From the NCBI RefSeq assembly GCF_000499385.1, contig NW_013653134.1, positions 7,501-22,500 of the forward strand: a stretch of DNA of 15,000 nucleotides. Direction: 5' to 3'. This stretch comes from Eimeria necatrix. Its lineage: Eukaryota; Apicomplexa; Conoidasida; Eucoccidiorida; Eimeriidae. Both the position numbers and the translations under genes were made by a program. This document shows, piece after piece, positions 7,943 to 14,796 of this stretch (positions are counted from its first letter, which is position 1; each line of letters opens with the position of its first letter). The notes beneath the pieces were generated by a model. It was not told the DNA's origin. It searched no databases and was given only the letters and a program-made list of their open reading frames with translations.

Positions 7943-8624
7943 CAGCAGCAGCTGCTGCTGCAGCGCGGGGGCCCCCCTCCCACGTAGCCAGCCAGCACTT
8001 TCCTGGGCTCTGCAGCAGCAGGGCCCCCTGAGGGTCCTTGGGGGCCCCCAGCGGGTCTCCTGCGCAGCAGCGCAGCAGCTGCAGCAGCAAAACAGCAGCA
8101 GCAGGCAACGAGGGGGCCCCCTTGAGGGGCCCCCACCCCAAAGAGTCCAGGGGGGCCCCTTGGGGGTCAACTTTGGGGGGCCCCAGGGGGGCCCCCCAAA
8201 GGGGTTCAGTGGAAGCCCCTAGGGGGGCCCCCCAAAAGGGTTCAGTGGTGGCCCCTAAGGGGGCCCCCAGGGGGGCCCCCAGGGGGGCCCCCAGGGGGGC
8301 CCCCAGGGGGGCCCCATGGAGGGCCCCCAGGGGGGCCCCATGGGGGGCCCCCCTCCAGGGTTCAGTTGCAGCATCAAGGAGAAACAGGAAGAGGCGTTCA
8401 AACTGCTGCTGAGTTATGTTGTCTCTGTGCAGCAGCAGAGCAGCAGCAAAAGTCTCCAGCAGCAAATAACCAGGGTACAAGACCCGTGCTGCTGCTGCTG
8501 CTGCTGCTGCTGAAGCAGGGGGCCCCCAAACTGAAAAGAGGGGGCCCCTGTTGCCCCACTGGCTGAGCCAGCCACTAAGGGGGGCCCCCGCCCTCGACTC
8601 CGCCTGCGCTGCTGCTGCTGCTGG

Positions 8625-8671
<47 letters not shown>

Positions 8672-8837
8672 GGGGGCCCCGGCCCAGAAAGGGAGGCTCA
8701 AACAGCAGCAGCATGGCCCGGCGAGTGGACTCGGGGGGCAGCAGCAGCAGCAGCACCTGCAGCAGCAGCAAGTAAGAGGGCTGCAGCAGCGAAGTGGGAA
8801 GCAGCATGAAACGGGGCGTCTGCTGCTGCTGCTGCTG
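6455..8837 (-). CDS. Largest exon: Leu-rich, solenoid-like protein with GAPL repeats
   Basis: Product not recognised. The minus strand is open without a stop from above 8970 down to 6084. Many unique segments are protein-like: PRFMLLPTSLLQPSYLLLLQ, LPPESTRRAMLLLFEPPFLG, YPGYLLLETFAAALLLHRDN, ITQQQFERLFLFLLDAATEP, NKLPFEGDEETANAMAALID, GQELRLQDFEYLLLLQPLPL, LLQGPHLLQCMYTFHYESSM, FVRKACCYLQSLRIAAAALP, GEEIETFWLLLLDALLLLQR and LSQQQLQLLLLPLLRALID. Between about 8112 and 8356 a 12-bp repeat encodes GAPL tetrapeptides. Poly-Ala, poly-Gln and poly-Ser fill the rest. I infer HEAT/ARM-like helical repeats, which a karyopherin-like or apicomplexan RAP-class protein would have, but no diagnostic motif was found. 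The upstream boundary is ambiguous: either a 59-nt intron (8896-8838), or the frame continues upward as GEASQVCGALRAAATFASED. The downstream boundary, GACT|GTGGTG at 6455/6454, is a weak donor. Confidence 0.55.
8112..8356. repeat. GGGGCCCC minisatellite, 12-bp unit coding GAPL
   Basis: The core at about 8258-8315 is a clean 12-bp unit (GGGGGGCCCCCA on plus). On minus it is read as Gly-Ala-Pro-Leu. Flanking degenerate units contain a repeated GGGTTCAGTGG motif (8204-8213 and 8239-8248), giving TTEPFWGAPLGASTEPLW. The unit length is a multiple of three, so copy-number changes keep frame. Confidence 0.9.
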
Positions 8838-8896
8838 CTGCACCGCCGCAGCAAAATAGTCCCCATGCTGCAGCAGCAGCAGCAGCAGGTCCTCAC

Positions 8897-9188
8897 TGGC
8901 AAACGTCGCAGCAGCCCGCAACGCCCCACACACTTGCGAGGCCTCTCCGCTGCAGCAGCAGCACAGCAGCACAGCAGCAACAGCAGCAGCAGGGCATGCA
9001 CTGCAGCAGCAGCAGCAGCATTGGGACGCGTGGCAGCAGCAACAGCAAAAACGTGTGCCAGCAGAAATTTCAAAAGTTCAGCAGCAGCAGCAGCAGCAGC
9101 AGCAGAAAGGGGGGCCAGAAACAGCAGCAGAAGCACGAGCAGCAGCAAGATGTTCAGCAGCAGCAGTGGCAGCAGCACCAGCAACAGG
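8897..9188 (-). CDS. Internal exon of the large HAAR-rich protein
   Basis: Product not recognised. It is entered in phase 2 after TGCTGCTGAG at about 9198-9189, the only AG available in this part of the intron. It reads a very hydrophobic Leu stretch (LLLVLLPLLLLNILLLLV), then AELLKFLLAHVFAVAAATRP, poly-Ala, VHA, poly-Leu/Cys and ERPRKCVGRCGLLRRLP, ending at a GTGAGG donor (8897/8896). The Leu stretch could be mistaken for a membrane segment, but it is mostly CTG-repeat translation. The last part competes with another frame that reads ASQVCGALRAAATFASED and looks more protein-like, so a hidden frameshift or intron near 8960-8990 is possible. Confidence 0.4.
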
Positions 9189-9314
9189 CTCAGCAGCAGC
9201 AACCGCAGCAACAGCAGCAAGAGGTTCAGCAGCAACAGCAGCAAAAGGTTCAGCAGCAGCAGCAGCAGCAGCAAAAGGTTCAGCAGCAGCAGCAGCAGCA
9301 GCAGCAGCAATTAC

Positions 9315-9433
9315 CTGAGACACGAGATAGGGGGTGCTGCTGCCAGCAGCTGGCTGTCAAGAAGAGACACCCCAAGAGAGGGGCCTTTTTGTGCTGTCTC
9401 CTCCTCGCTTAGGGCCCCTTGCCAAGCAGCAAA

Positions 9434-9481
<48 letters not shown>

Positions 9482-9773
9482 AGAGAAAGCTCGGTTGTCT
9501 AGTGGCTGCCGCTGCTGCTGCTGCTGCAGCAGCCGCCGCACCGGCAGCAGCAACAAAGCTGTGAGGGCCTGCATGAGGGTCACCTGCCTGGTGAGTGCTG
9601 CAGTAGGGTCTGCAGCAGCAGCAGCAGCAGATGCTGCTGCTGCTGCTCCTTTTGCTGCAGCTTCCCGCATGCTCCGCAGCAGTGCTGCTGCTGCTGCAGC
9701 AAACAGCTGCTGCTGCGTCTCCACCGGAAAAGCCCACCCGTACATTTCGCAGAAGCGAACCAGCACAAGGCAC
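9315..9773 (-). CDS. Internal exon of the large HAAR-rich protein
   Basis: Product not recognised. This is one of the best-bounded exons. The 3' splice site CTGCTTTGTTGCAG (about 9787-9774) and the donor CTCAG|GTAATT (9315/9314) are both good. It is entered in phase 2 and left in phase 2, matching the acceptor at 9189. It reads CLVLVRFCEMYGWAFPVETQ, QQLFAAAAAALLRSMREAAA, poly-Ala, DPTAALTRQVTLMQALTALL, LLPVRRLL, poly-Gln, PLDNRAF, poly-Ser, FAAWQGALSEEETAQKGPSL and GVSLLDSQLLAAAPPISCL. Alternating helices again suggest a solenoid. The upstream partner exon in matching phase was not found because the AGCT tract lies there. Confidence 0.55.
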
Positions 9774-9797
9774 CTGCAACAAAGCAGCAGCAGCTCA

Positions 9798-10031
9798 GCT
9801 AGCTGCCTGGCTAGCTAGCTAGCTAGCTAGCCAGCCAGCTAGCTGGCTAGCTAGCTAGGTAGCTTGCTAGCCAGCTAGCTAGGCGGCTACCTATTTAACT
9901 ATCTTGTTAATTAGCTGGCTTGTCAGCTAGCTAGATGGCTAGCTATTTAGATACCCGGCTAGCTAGCTAGCTGGCTAGCTAGCTAGCTGGCTGGCCAGCT
10001 AGCTAGCTAGCTAGCTAGCTGGCTAGCTAGG
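9798..10031. repeat. Palindromic AGCT/CTAG tetranucleotide tract
   Basis: About 230 bp are built from (AGCT)n/(CTAG)n with substitutions (GGCT, CCAG, GGTA, ATTTA), more diverged in the middle (9880-9960). Every clean unit is its own reverse complement, so the tract can fold on itself. It sits between two minus-strand exon-like segments and contains stops, so it is probably intronic. Confidence 0.92.
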
Positions 10032-10112
10032 CGCAGCACCGTGTGAAAGCTTAGTCTACAGAGCTTGAGAGGCGGCGGCAGCACCTCGCGCTGCAGCAGC
10101 AGCAGCAGCAAA
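10012..10112 (-). CDS. Small exon-like segment before the AGCT tract
   Basis: It is entered after GCTGCTGCTAG (about 10123-10113) with one base completing a TGT codon from the exon at 10454. It reads a short Leu run, then QREVLPPPLKLCRLSFHTVL and RLA, and then dissolves into the AGCT/CTAG tract, where a stop occurs. The unique 20 residues are protein-like. The 3' end is uncertain: GT sites at GAG|GTGCTG, CTCT|GTAGAC and ACG|GTGCTG exist, but none has the phase needed by the next exon at 9773. Confidence 0.3.
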
Positions 10113-10453
<341 letters not shown>

Positions 10454-10669
10454 CAAAAGCCATGAACTGCTGCTGAGGTGCTGCTGCGCCCCGCCTCAAT
10501 TTTGTGCAGCAAAAAAGTCCCCACGGCAGCGCCGCCCTGGAGGCAGCGTCCCCTTATGGGGACTTCATTTGCTGCTGCTGCTGCAGCAGCAGCAGCTGCT
10601 GCTGCTGCTGCTGCTGCTGCTGTTTCTGCTGCTGCTTCTGGATGGGTGCAGCAGTGCCTTGCTGTTGAC
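10454..10669 (-). CDS. Internal exon of the large HAAR-rich protein
   Basis: Product not recognised. It has a strong pyrimidine-rich 3' splice site, CGTGTGTCCCTCCAG (10684-10670), and a strong donor, TTTTG|GTGAGG (10454/10453). It reads STARHCCTHPEAAAETAA, poly-Ala, NEVPIRGRCLQGGAAVGTFL, LHKIEAGRSSTSAAVHGF. The frame is also open upstream to above 11008, so the acceptor is a choice based on sequence strength. It leaves in phase 2 and matches the acceptor at 10113 across the CAG-array intron. Confidence 0.45.
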
Positions 10670-10729
10670 CTGGAGGGACACACGAAGAGTGATTTAGCAG
10701 CAGCCACGGGAAGCTGCTTTGCTTTAACA

Positions 10730-10784
<55 letters not shown>

Positions 10785-10859
10785 TGCTGCAAGAGGCGTG
10801 GTCTCCGGTGTGTAGAGCAGAGCTCCCGCTGCCGCAAACGCAGCATGAAGTCATTTGCT

Positions 10860-10864
10860 GCTGT

Positions 10865-10906
<42 letters not shown>

Positions 10907-11008
10907 AGCTGCAGCAAAGGTGAGTCAAGAAACACTCCTTCCCACAGGGCCTCAGCCACAAGGTCTGCCTGCACTAGCCGCCGCAGCCAGCGGCCCCCAG
11001 TCAGCACC
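10860..11008 (-). CDS. Internal exon-like segment, 3' end unresolved
   Basis: It is entered in phase 2 after GCTGCTGCAG (about 11018-11009) from a donor at 11230/11229. It reads VLTGGRWLRRLVQADLVAEA and LWEGVFLDSPLLQL, then runs into poly-Gln. The first 34 residues are clearly protein-like. Beyond the Gln run two frames compete: a Cys-rich one, in the same frame as the exon at 10454-10669, and one reading ANDFMLRLRQRELCSTHRRP, which looks more natural. The join to the next exon is therefore open, and the end given here is approximate. Confidence 0.35.
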
Positions 11009-11010
11009 CT

Positions 11011-11137
<127 letters not shown>

Positions 11138-11229
11138 TGGGGGCAGCAGCAGCAAAGGAGGAGGCAGTGCGGTCGCGAAGCAGCAGCCACTTCATGACTC
11201 CTGTGGGCTGGCAGCAGCAAACGCTCCAC

Positions 11230-11231
11230 TG

Positions 11232-11282
<51 letters not shown>

Positions 11283-11718
11283 GGACTCACTTAGTTGCCG
11301 TGCTGCAGCAGCAGCAAAGACAGAGGGGCCCCTGAAGCAGCGCAGCGAGAGCCTGCAGAGCAGCAGCAGCGACTCCCTAGCAGCAGGCCCTAGCTGCTGC
11401 AGCACGGAGAGCCGTGTCAGCTGCTGCAGCAGCAGCAGCACGAGAGGCTCCCATGCTGCTGCTGCTCCTGCTGCTGCTCCTGCTGCTGCTCCTGCTGCTG
11501 CTCCTGCTGCTGTTTCTGCTGCTGCTGGAGCCGGGGTACCCCTTGGCGCCGGGGGCCCCGTGAGCTGCTGCGTCTGCAGCTGCTGCTGCTGCAGCAGCCG
11601 CGTTTGCTGCTGCTGCTGCTGCTGCTGCTGCTGTGTCTCGACTTTCCGCAGAAGCGGGAAGGCACTTTCTATTGCCGGCTGCAGCCAGAGGCCCCCGGTC
11701 TCCCGCTGCTGCTGCTGT

Positions 11719-11768
<50 letters not shown>

Positions 11769-11870
11769 TTGCTGCTGCCGCTGCTGAGGGGCCTGCGTCT
11801 GCTGCCACTTTGCCACAGGGGCTTGCGTCTCTCGCTGCAGCAGACGCTGCTGCTCGCTGTCCTCCCCTTC

Positions 11871-11904
<34 letters not shown>

Positions 11905-12196
11905 GGCACGTGCAGCAGGAAGAGCTGGCTGCGGTAGGCCAAGGGGAAGGTCAGAGCCAAACGCGAGAGCAGCAGCAGCAGCTGCTCGGCGAGGGCGAGG
12001 CTGCTGCCTTGCAGCGGCCCCTCGCAGCAGCAGCAGCAGCAGCAGCGCAGCCGCAGCAGCAGCAGCAGCAGCGTGCTCCTCAGGTGTCTCGACACCGCAG
12101 ACTTAAAGGAAGGCAGCAGACACAAAGCAGCAGCAATTGCTGCACTTCTTTCAGCGGGGCCCAGCTCAAGGCTCACCAGCTGCTGCCACAAGATCC
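11230..12196 (-). CDS. Internal exon, Leu-rich helical repeats with long poly-Gln
   Basis: Product not recognised. It is entered in phase 1 after TGCTGCAG (about 12204-12197), which completes a GGG codon, and reads ILWQQLVSLELGPAERSAAI, AAALCLLPSFKSAVSRHLRS, a Leu/Cys run, EGPLQGSSLALAEQLLLLLS, RLALTFPLAYRSQLFLLHVP, poly-Gln, GEDSEQQRLLQRETQAPVAK, a Gln run of more than 20, GGLWLQPAIESAFPLLRKVE, poly-Gln, an Ala-Gly-Ala-Ala repeat (about 11456-11530), WEPLVLLLLQQLTRLSVLQQ, LGPAARESLLLLCRLSLRCF and RGPSVFAAAAARQLSESTA, then poly-Ala. Leu-rich helices joined by Gln spacers fit an alpha-solenoid with homopolymer insertions. The donor at 11230/11229 (GAGCA|GTGGAG) is weak but keeps phase with the exon at 11008. 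Confidence 0.55.
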
Positions 12197-12198
12197 CT

Positions 12199-12241
<43 letters not shown>

Positions 12242-12372
12242 TAGTGCAGGGTGCACGAGTAGCAGCAGCAGCAGCGGAGACAGCAGCAGCAGCAGGTACA
12301 GCAGAGGAGGCAGCAAAGAGGTGTTTGCAGGAGAAAAAAGGGCAGCACGAGCAGTGCCAGCAGCAGCAGCAA

Positions 12373-12422
<50 letters not shown>

Positions 12423-12441
12423 ACAGCAGCAGCTGCTGCAC
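12197..12441 (-). other. Inferred CTG-rich intron
   Basis: The minus strand reads GTGCAG at the 5' end and TGCTGCAG at the 3' end. The interior is CTG repeat with TTG interruptions (12349-12439) and a pyrimidine-rich CCCTTTTTTCTCC segment. No AG occurs between about 12435 and 12198, so the acceptor choice is nearly forced. Removing it joins two protein-like segments in phase. It is the clearest example here of triplet repeats lying in an intron rather than in coding sequence. Confidence 0.5.
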
Positions 12442-12773
12442 CTTTTGTTCTCTCTGGAAGCAGCTCGACTAGCCTGGGATGTTTGGTCAGCAGCTGCAGC
12501 ACTTTGCTGCAGTTCTGCTGCCACTCTGCTGCTGCTGCTGCTAGGGGCAGTCCCTTGGGCTGGGGCTGCTGCTGCTGCAGCAGGCGCAGCAGCCCCTTGC
12601 TGCTGAGCTGCTGCAGCAGCAGCAGCACGGAGTCCAGGGCCCCCTCCAAAAAGCCTGCTGCTGCTGCTAAGGAACCCGGGGGGCCCCTCAAGCAGCAGCA
12701 AATGCTGCTGTCAGTTCTGTTAATAATGGAGAGAAACAAATAAGCATCATTTGCTGAAAGGGCGGGGGGCCCC

Positions 12774-12815
<42 letters not shown>

Positions 12816-13141
12816 AGCTGCTGCAGGGAGGGCAGGCAGCGCTGCAGCTGCTGCAGCGCAGCAGCAGCAGCTCTCTGCTGCACCGACACCAGAAACGCCA
12901 CCCACCAGCCCCCATCGCCGCCGCCGCCGCTGCTGCTGCTGCTGCTGCTGCTGCTGCAGCTGCTGCTGCTGCTGCTGCAGCAGTCAAGGGCCTCCAGAAC
13001 CCGCTGCGCTTCTCGCCTGTAGTCAGCAACACTGCGAGCTGCTGCTAAACCCCCAAGGGCCCCCTCTAGGGGCCCCAGGGGGCCCCCCAGGGGGGCCCCC
13101 AGGGGGGCCCCCAGGGGGTCCCCGTGGAGGGGCCCCGCCAT
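12442..13141 (-). CDS. Probable first coding exon of the large HAAR-rich protein
   Basis: Product not recognised. The ATG at 13141 has A/G-rich context (GCAATGG). The frame is also open upstream through a CAG tract to about 13360, with no earlier ATG, so this is the best start unless a further 5' exon exists. It reads MAGPLHGDPLGAPLGAPL, more GPL repeats, ARSVADYRREAQRVLEALDC, poly-Ser, WWVAFLVSVQQR, LQQLQRCLPSLQQL, poly-Gln, ALSANDAYLFLSIINRTDSS, FLEGALDSVLLLLQQLSSKG, EWQQNCSKVLQLLTKHPRLV and ELLPERTK. It ends AAAAG|GTGCAG (12442/12441). The splice to 12196 restores a Gly codon and drops 245 nt of CTG/CAG-rich intron. The GAPL repeat recurs in the exon at 6455-8837, consistent with one gene. 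No signal peptide is seen. Confidence 0.5.
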
Positions 13142-13250
13142 TGCCGCAGGGGCCCCCTGGGGGCCCCCAGGGGCCCCTCCGAGCCCCAGGGTTTGGGGGC
13201 CCCCAAGGTCACGGGGGCACCGGGGAGGGTACGAAGCCTGGGGCCCCCGC
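13054..13250. repeat. GGGGCCCC array at the 5' end of the gene
   Basis: The same palindromic G/C repeat as at 8112-8356. Part of it (about 13075-13141) codes the GAPL-rich amino terminus. The rest lies upstream of the chosen ATG in an open frame. Confidence 0.85.
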
Positions 13251-13251
13251 G

Positions 13252-13317
<66 letters not shown>

Positions 13318-13460
13318 TAGTAGAAAGAAAAGAGCAGCAAAATAGGAATTTAATTCTCCTTGAGTTCTAAATAATAGAAGGAAGCAGCAGGGGCCCCCTG
13401 ACACACAACTGAGGGGGCCCCCAGCAGCAGGGGGCCCCCGTCGGCAGCGGGGCCCCCGCA
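13142..13460 (-). promoter_or_regulatory. 5' region of the large gene: leader, candidate splice acceptor, G/C arrays
   Basis: No independent gene is seen. Reading minus, the region holds a GGGGCCCC array (13388-13458), an AT-rich patch (about 13340-13380), a pyrimidine-rich tract CTCTTTTCTTTCTACTAAGCAG (13334-13313), which would make a good 3' splice site, and a CAG tract that is open into the ATG at 13141. This suggests a 5' untranslated or short upstream exon near 13390-13460. Promoter elements cannot be assigned. Confidence 0.3.
13388..13458. repeat. GGGGCCCC units at the subtelomere boundary
   Basis: Four GGGGGCCCCC-like palindromes are separated by CAGCAG, ACACACAAC and GTCGGCAGC. They are the last GC-rich repeats before the AT-rich block. 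Confidence 0.8.
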
Positions 13461-13613
13461 AAGGGCAATTTAATTCAAATAATAAATTATTTTGTTTTTT
13501 AAATTAATTAATTTAATTCTTTTTATTTATTTTGTTCATTTTGAAACGTCATTGCTGAGTTTCGTCCCCCTAGATCGCCTCGCAGTCGCGCAGGCAATTA
13601 GCTTCCTACGATC

Positions 13614-13651
13614 TAGGGTTTAGGGTTTAGGGTTTAGGGTTTAGGGTTTAG
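13614..13651 (+). repeat. TTTAGGG array, about 5 units
   Basis: A clean telomere-like array inside copy 1 of the subtelomeric duplication, bounded by GATC and CTTCTTGCG. Confidence 0.95.
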
Positions 13652-13807
13652 CTTCTTGCGAAGATTTGGAAGAGTTAAAATTATTTTGTTTTTTAAATTA
13701 ATTAATTTAATTCTTTTTATTTATTTTGTTCATTTTGAAACGTCATTGCTGAGTTTCGTCCCCCTAGATCGCCTCGCAGTCGCGCAGGCAATTAGCTTCC
13801 TACGATC

Positions 13808-13859
13808 TAGGGTTTAGGGTTTAGGGTTTAGGGTTTAGGGTTTAGGGTTTAGGGTTTAG
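13808..13859 (+). repeat. TTTAGGG array, about 7 units
   Basis: A clean telomere-like array inside copy 2 of the subtelomeric duplication, with the same flanks as copy 1. Confidence 0.95.
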
Positions 13860-13982
13860 CTTCTTGCGAAGATTTGGAAGAGTTTTATGAAGAGTTTTCC
13901 CTTTTCAGTTTGTTTTAACCAAAACTGCTTCGAGGGTTTTGGCAAATGAAGTGCCCAGGGCCTGGAACTCCCAAGCTGGGTC

Positions 13983-14033
13983 TAGGGTTTAGGGTTTAGG
14001 GTTTAGGGTTTAGGGTTTAGGGTTTAGGGTTTG
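13983..14033 (+). repeat. TTTAGGG array, about 7 units
   Basis: A clean telomere-like array between GGGTC and GAAGAAGCAGC, following the first copy of the subtelomeric core. Confidence 0.95.
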
Positions 14034-14114
14034 AAGAAGCAGCTTGTTTACACTTCTAGCGTTCGCCAAATGAAGTGCCCAGGCCCTGAAGGGCCTGAGC
14101 TGGCGTTGCGCCCC

Positions 14115-14208
14115 AGGGTTTAGGGTTTGTGGTTTAGGGTTTAAGGTTTAGGGTTTAAGGTTTAGGGTTTAGGGTTTAGGGTTTAGGGTTTGGGGTTTAG
14201 GGTTTGGG
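14115..14208 (+). repeat. Degenerate TTTAGGG array
   Basis: About thirteen units, several altered (TTTGTGG, TTTAAGG, TTTGGGG). The mixture suggests an old array that is no longer maintained by telomerase. Confidence 0.93.
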
Positions 14209-14306
14209 GAAGCAGCTCGTCTGAAGTGCTGGCCTTCGCCAAGTGAAGTGCCCAGGCCCTGAAGAGATTGAGGTGGGGTTGTTGTTGCTGCATTTCCTGA
14301 AAACAA

Positions 14307-14408
14307 AATTAATTAATTAATTAATTAATTAATTAATTAATTAATTAATTAATTAATTAATTAATAATTAATTAATTAATTAATTAATTAATTAATTAAT
14401 TAATAATT
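14307..14408. repeat. (AATT)n tract, about 100 bp
   Basis: A nearly pure AATT/TTAA tetranucleotide repeat with two TAATAATT phase slips (near 14363 and 14403). Each unit is self-complementary. Confidence 0.95.
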
Positions 14409-14482
14409 GTATGCCATATTTGTAGGTTTACTTCATTTGTCGAATGCTGCTGAGACTGCGCGCTTAGTGGACGGCGCATTCG

Positions 14483-14580
14483 AGGGTTTAGGGTTTAGGG
14501 TTTACGGCCTAGGGTTTAGGTTTGAGGGTTTAGGGTTTAGGGTTTAGGGTTTAGGGTTTAGGGTTTAGGGTTTAGGGTTT
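14483..14580 (+). repeat. TTTAGGG array with interruptions
   Basis: Three units, an ACGGCC interruption, two units, then eight clean units after TTTGAGGG. The right edge is TTTACATACC. Confidence 0.93.
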
Positions 14581-14681
14581 ACATACCTGCTGCGTCTCTT
14601 CAATTGCTGAGGCGACCGAAGCCGCTTCTGACTGGACTTTGTGCAGAGCCAGTTCAATTGAGGGCTGCGCGAAGAAACTAT

Positions 14682-14796
14682 AAACCCTAAACCCTAAACC
14701 CTAAACCCTAAACTCTAAACCCTAAACCCTGTAGGGTTTAGGGTTTAGGGTTTAGGGTTTAGGGTTTAGGGTTTGGGGTTTAGGGTTTAGGGTTTG
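14682..14796. repeat. Inverted telomere-like pair: CCCTAAA array followed by TTTAGGG array
   Basis: About 14682-14730 is (CCCTAAA)n with one CTCTAAA variant. After CCCTGTAGGG at the centre, about 14733-14796 is (TTTAGGG)n with TTTGGGG variants. The arms are complementary and could form a hairpin of around 50 bp. The order is C-rich then G-rich on plus, the opposite of an end-to-end telomere fusion. Confidence 0.93.

Larger units (their letters stand above)
13484..13885. repeat. 194/208-bp subtelomeric tandem duplication
   Basis: The copies start at 13484 and 13678 (AAATTATTTTG) and run through AAACGTCATTGCTGAG, CCCTAGATCGCCTCGCAG, a TTTAGGG array and CTTCTTGCGAAGATTTGG. The only difference seen is telomeric-unit number: five units in copy 1 and seven in copy 2. 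Confidence 0.95.
13941..14270. repeat. Three copies of a subtelomeric core motif
   Basis: GCAAATGAAGTGCCCAGGG at 13942, CCAAATGAAGTGCCCAGGCC at 14066 and CCAAGTGAAGTGCCCAGGCC at about 14239 are near-identical. The last two also share CCCTGAAG after the core and an upstream GAAGCAGCT. They alternate with TTTAGGG arrays, so they look like degenerate higher-order units with spacings of about 124 and 173 bp. Confidence 0.88.

Noticed and set aside
8038..8412. Plus-strand ORF with GAP/RGAP repeats
   Set aside because: The GGGGCCCC units are near-palindromic, so both strands give similar Gly/Ala/Pro repeats. The minus reading continues into non-repeat protein-like sequence and the plus reading does not.
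8897..9188. Possible transmembrane protein from the poly-Leu stretch
   Set aside because: The hydrophobicity comes from CTG codons in a repeat tract that is poly-Leu only in this frame. No flanking topology signals were seen.
9798..10031. CRISPR-like or integrase attachment array
   Set aside because: There is no spacer/repeat alternation. It is a simple tetranucleotide tract.
14682..14796. Classical telomere-telomere fusion
   Set aside because: A fusion would read TTTAGGG followed by CCCTAAA on one strand. Here the order is reversed.
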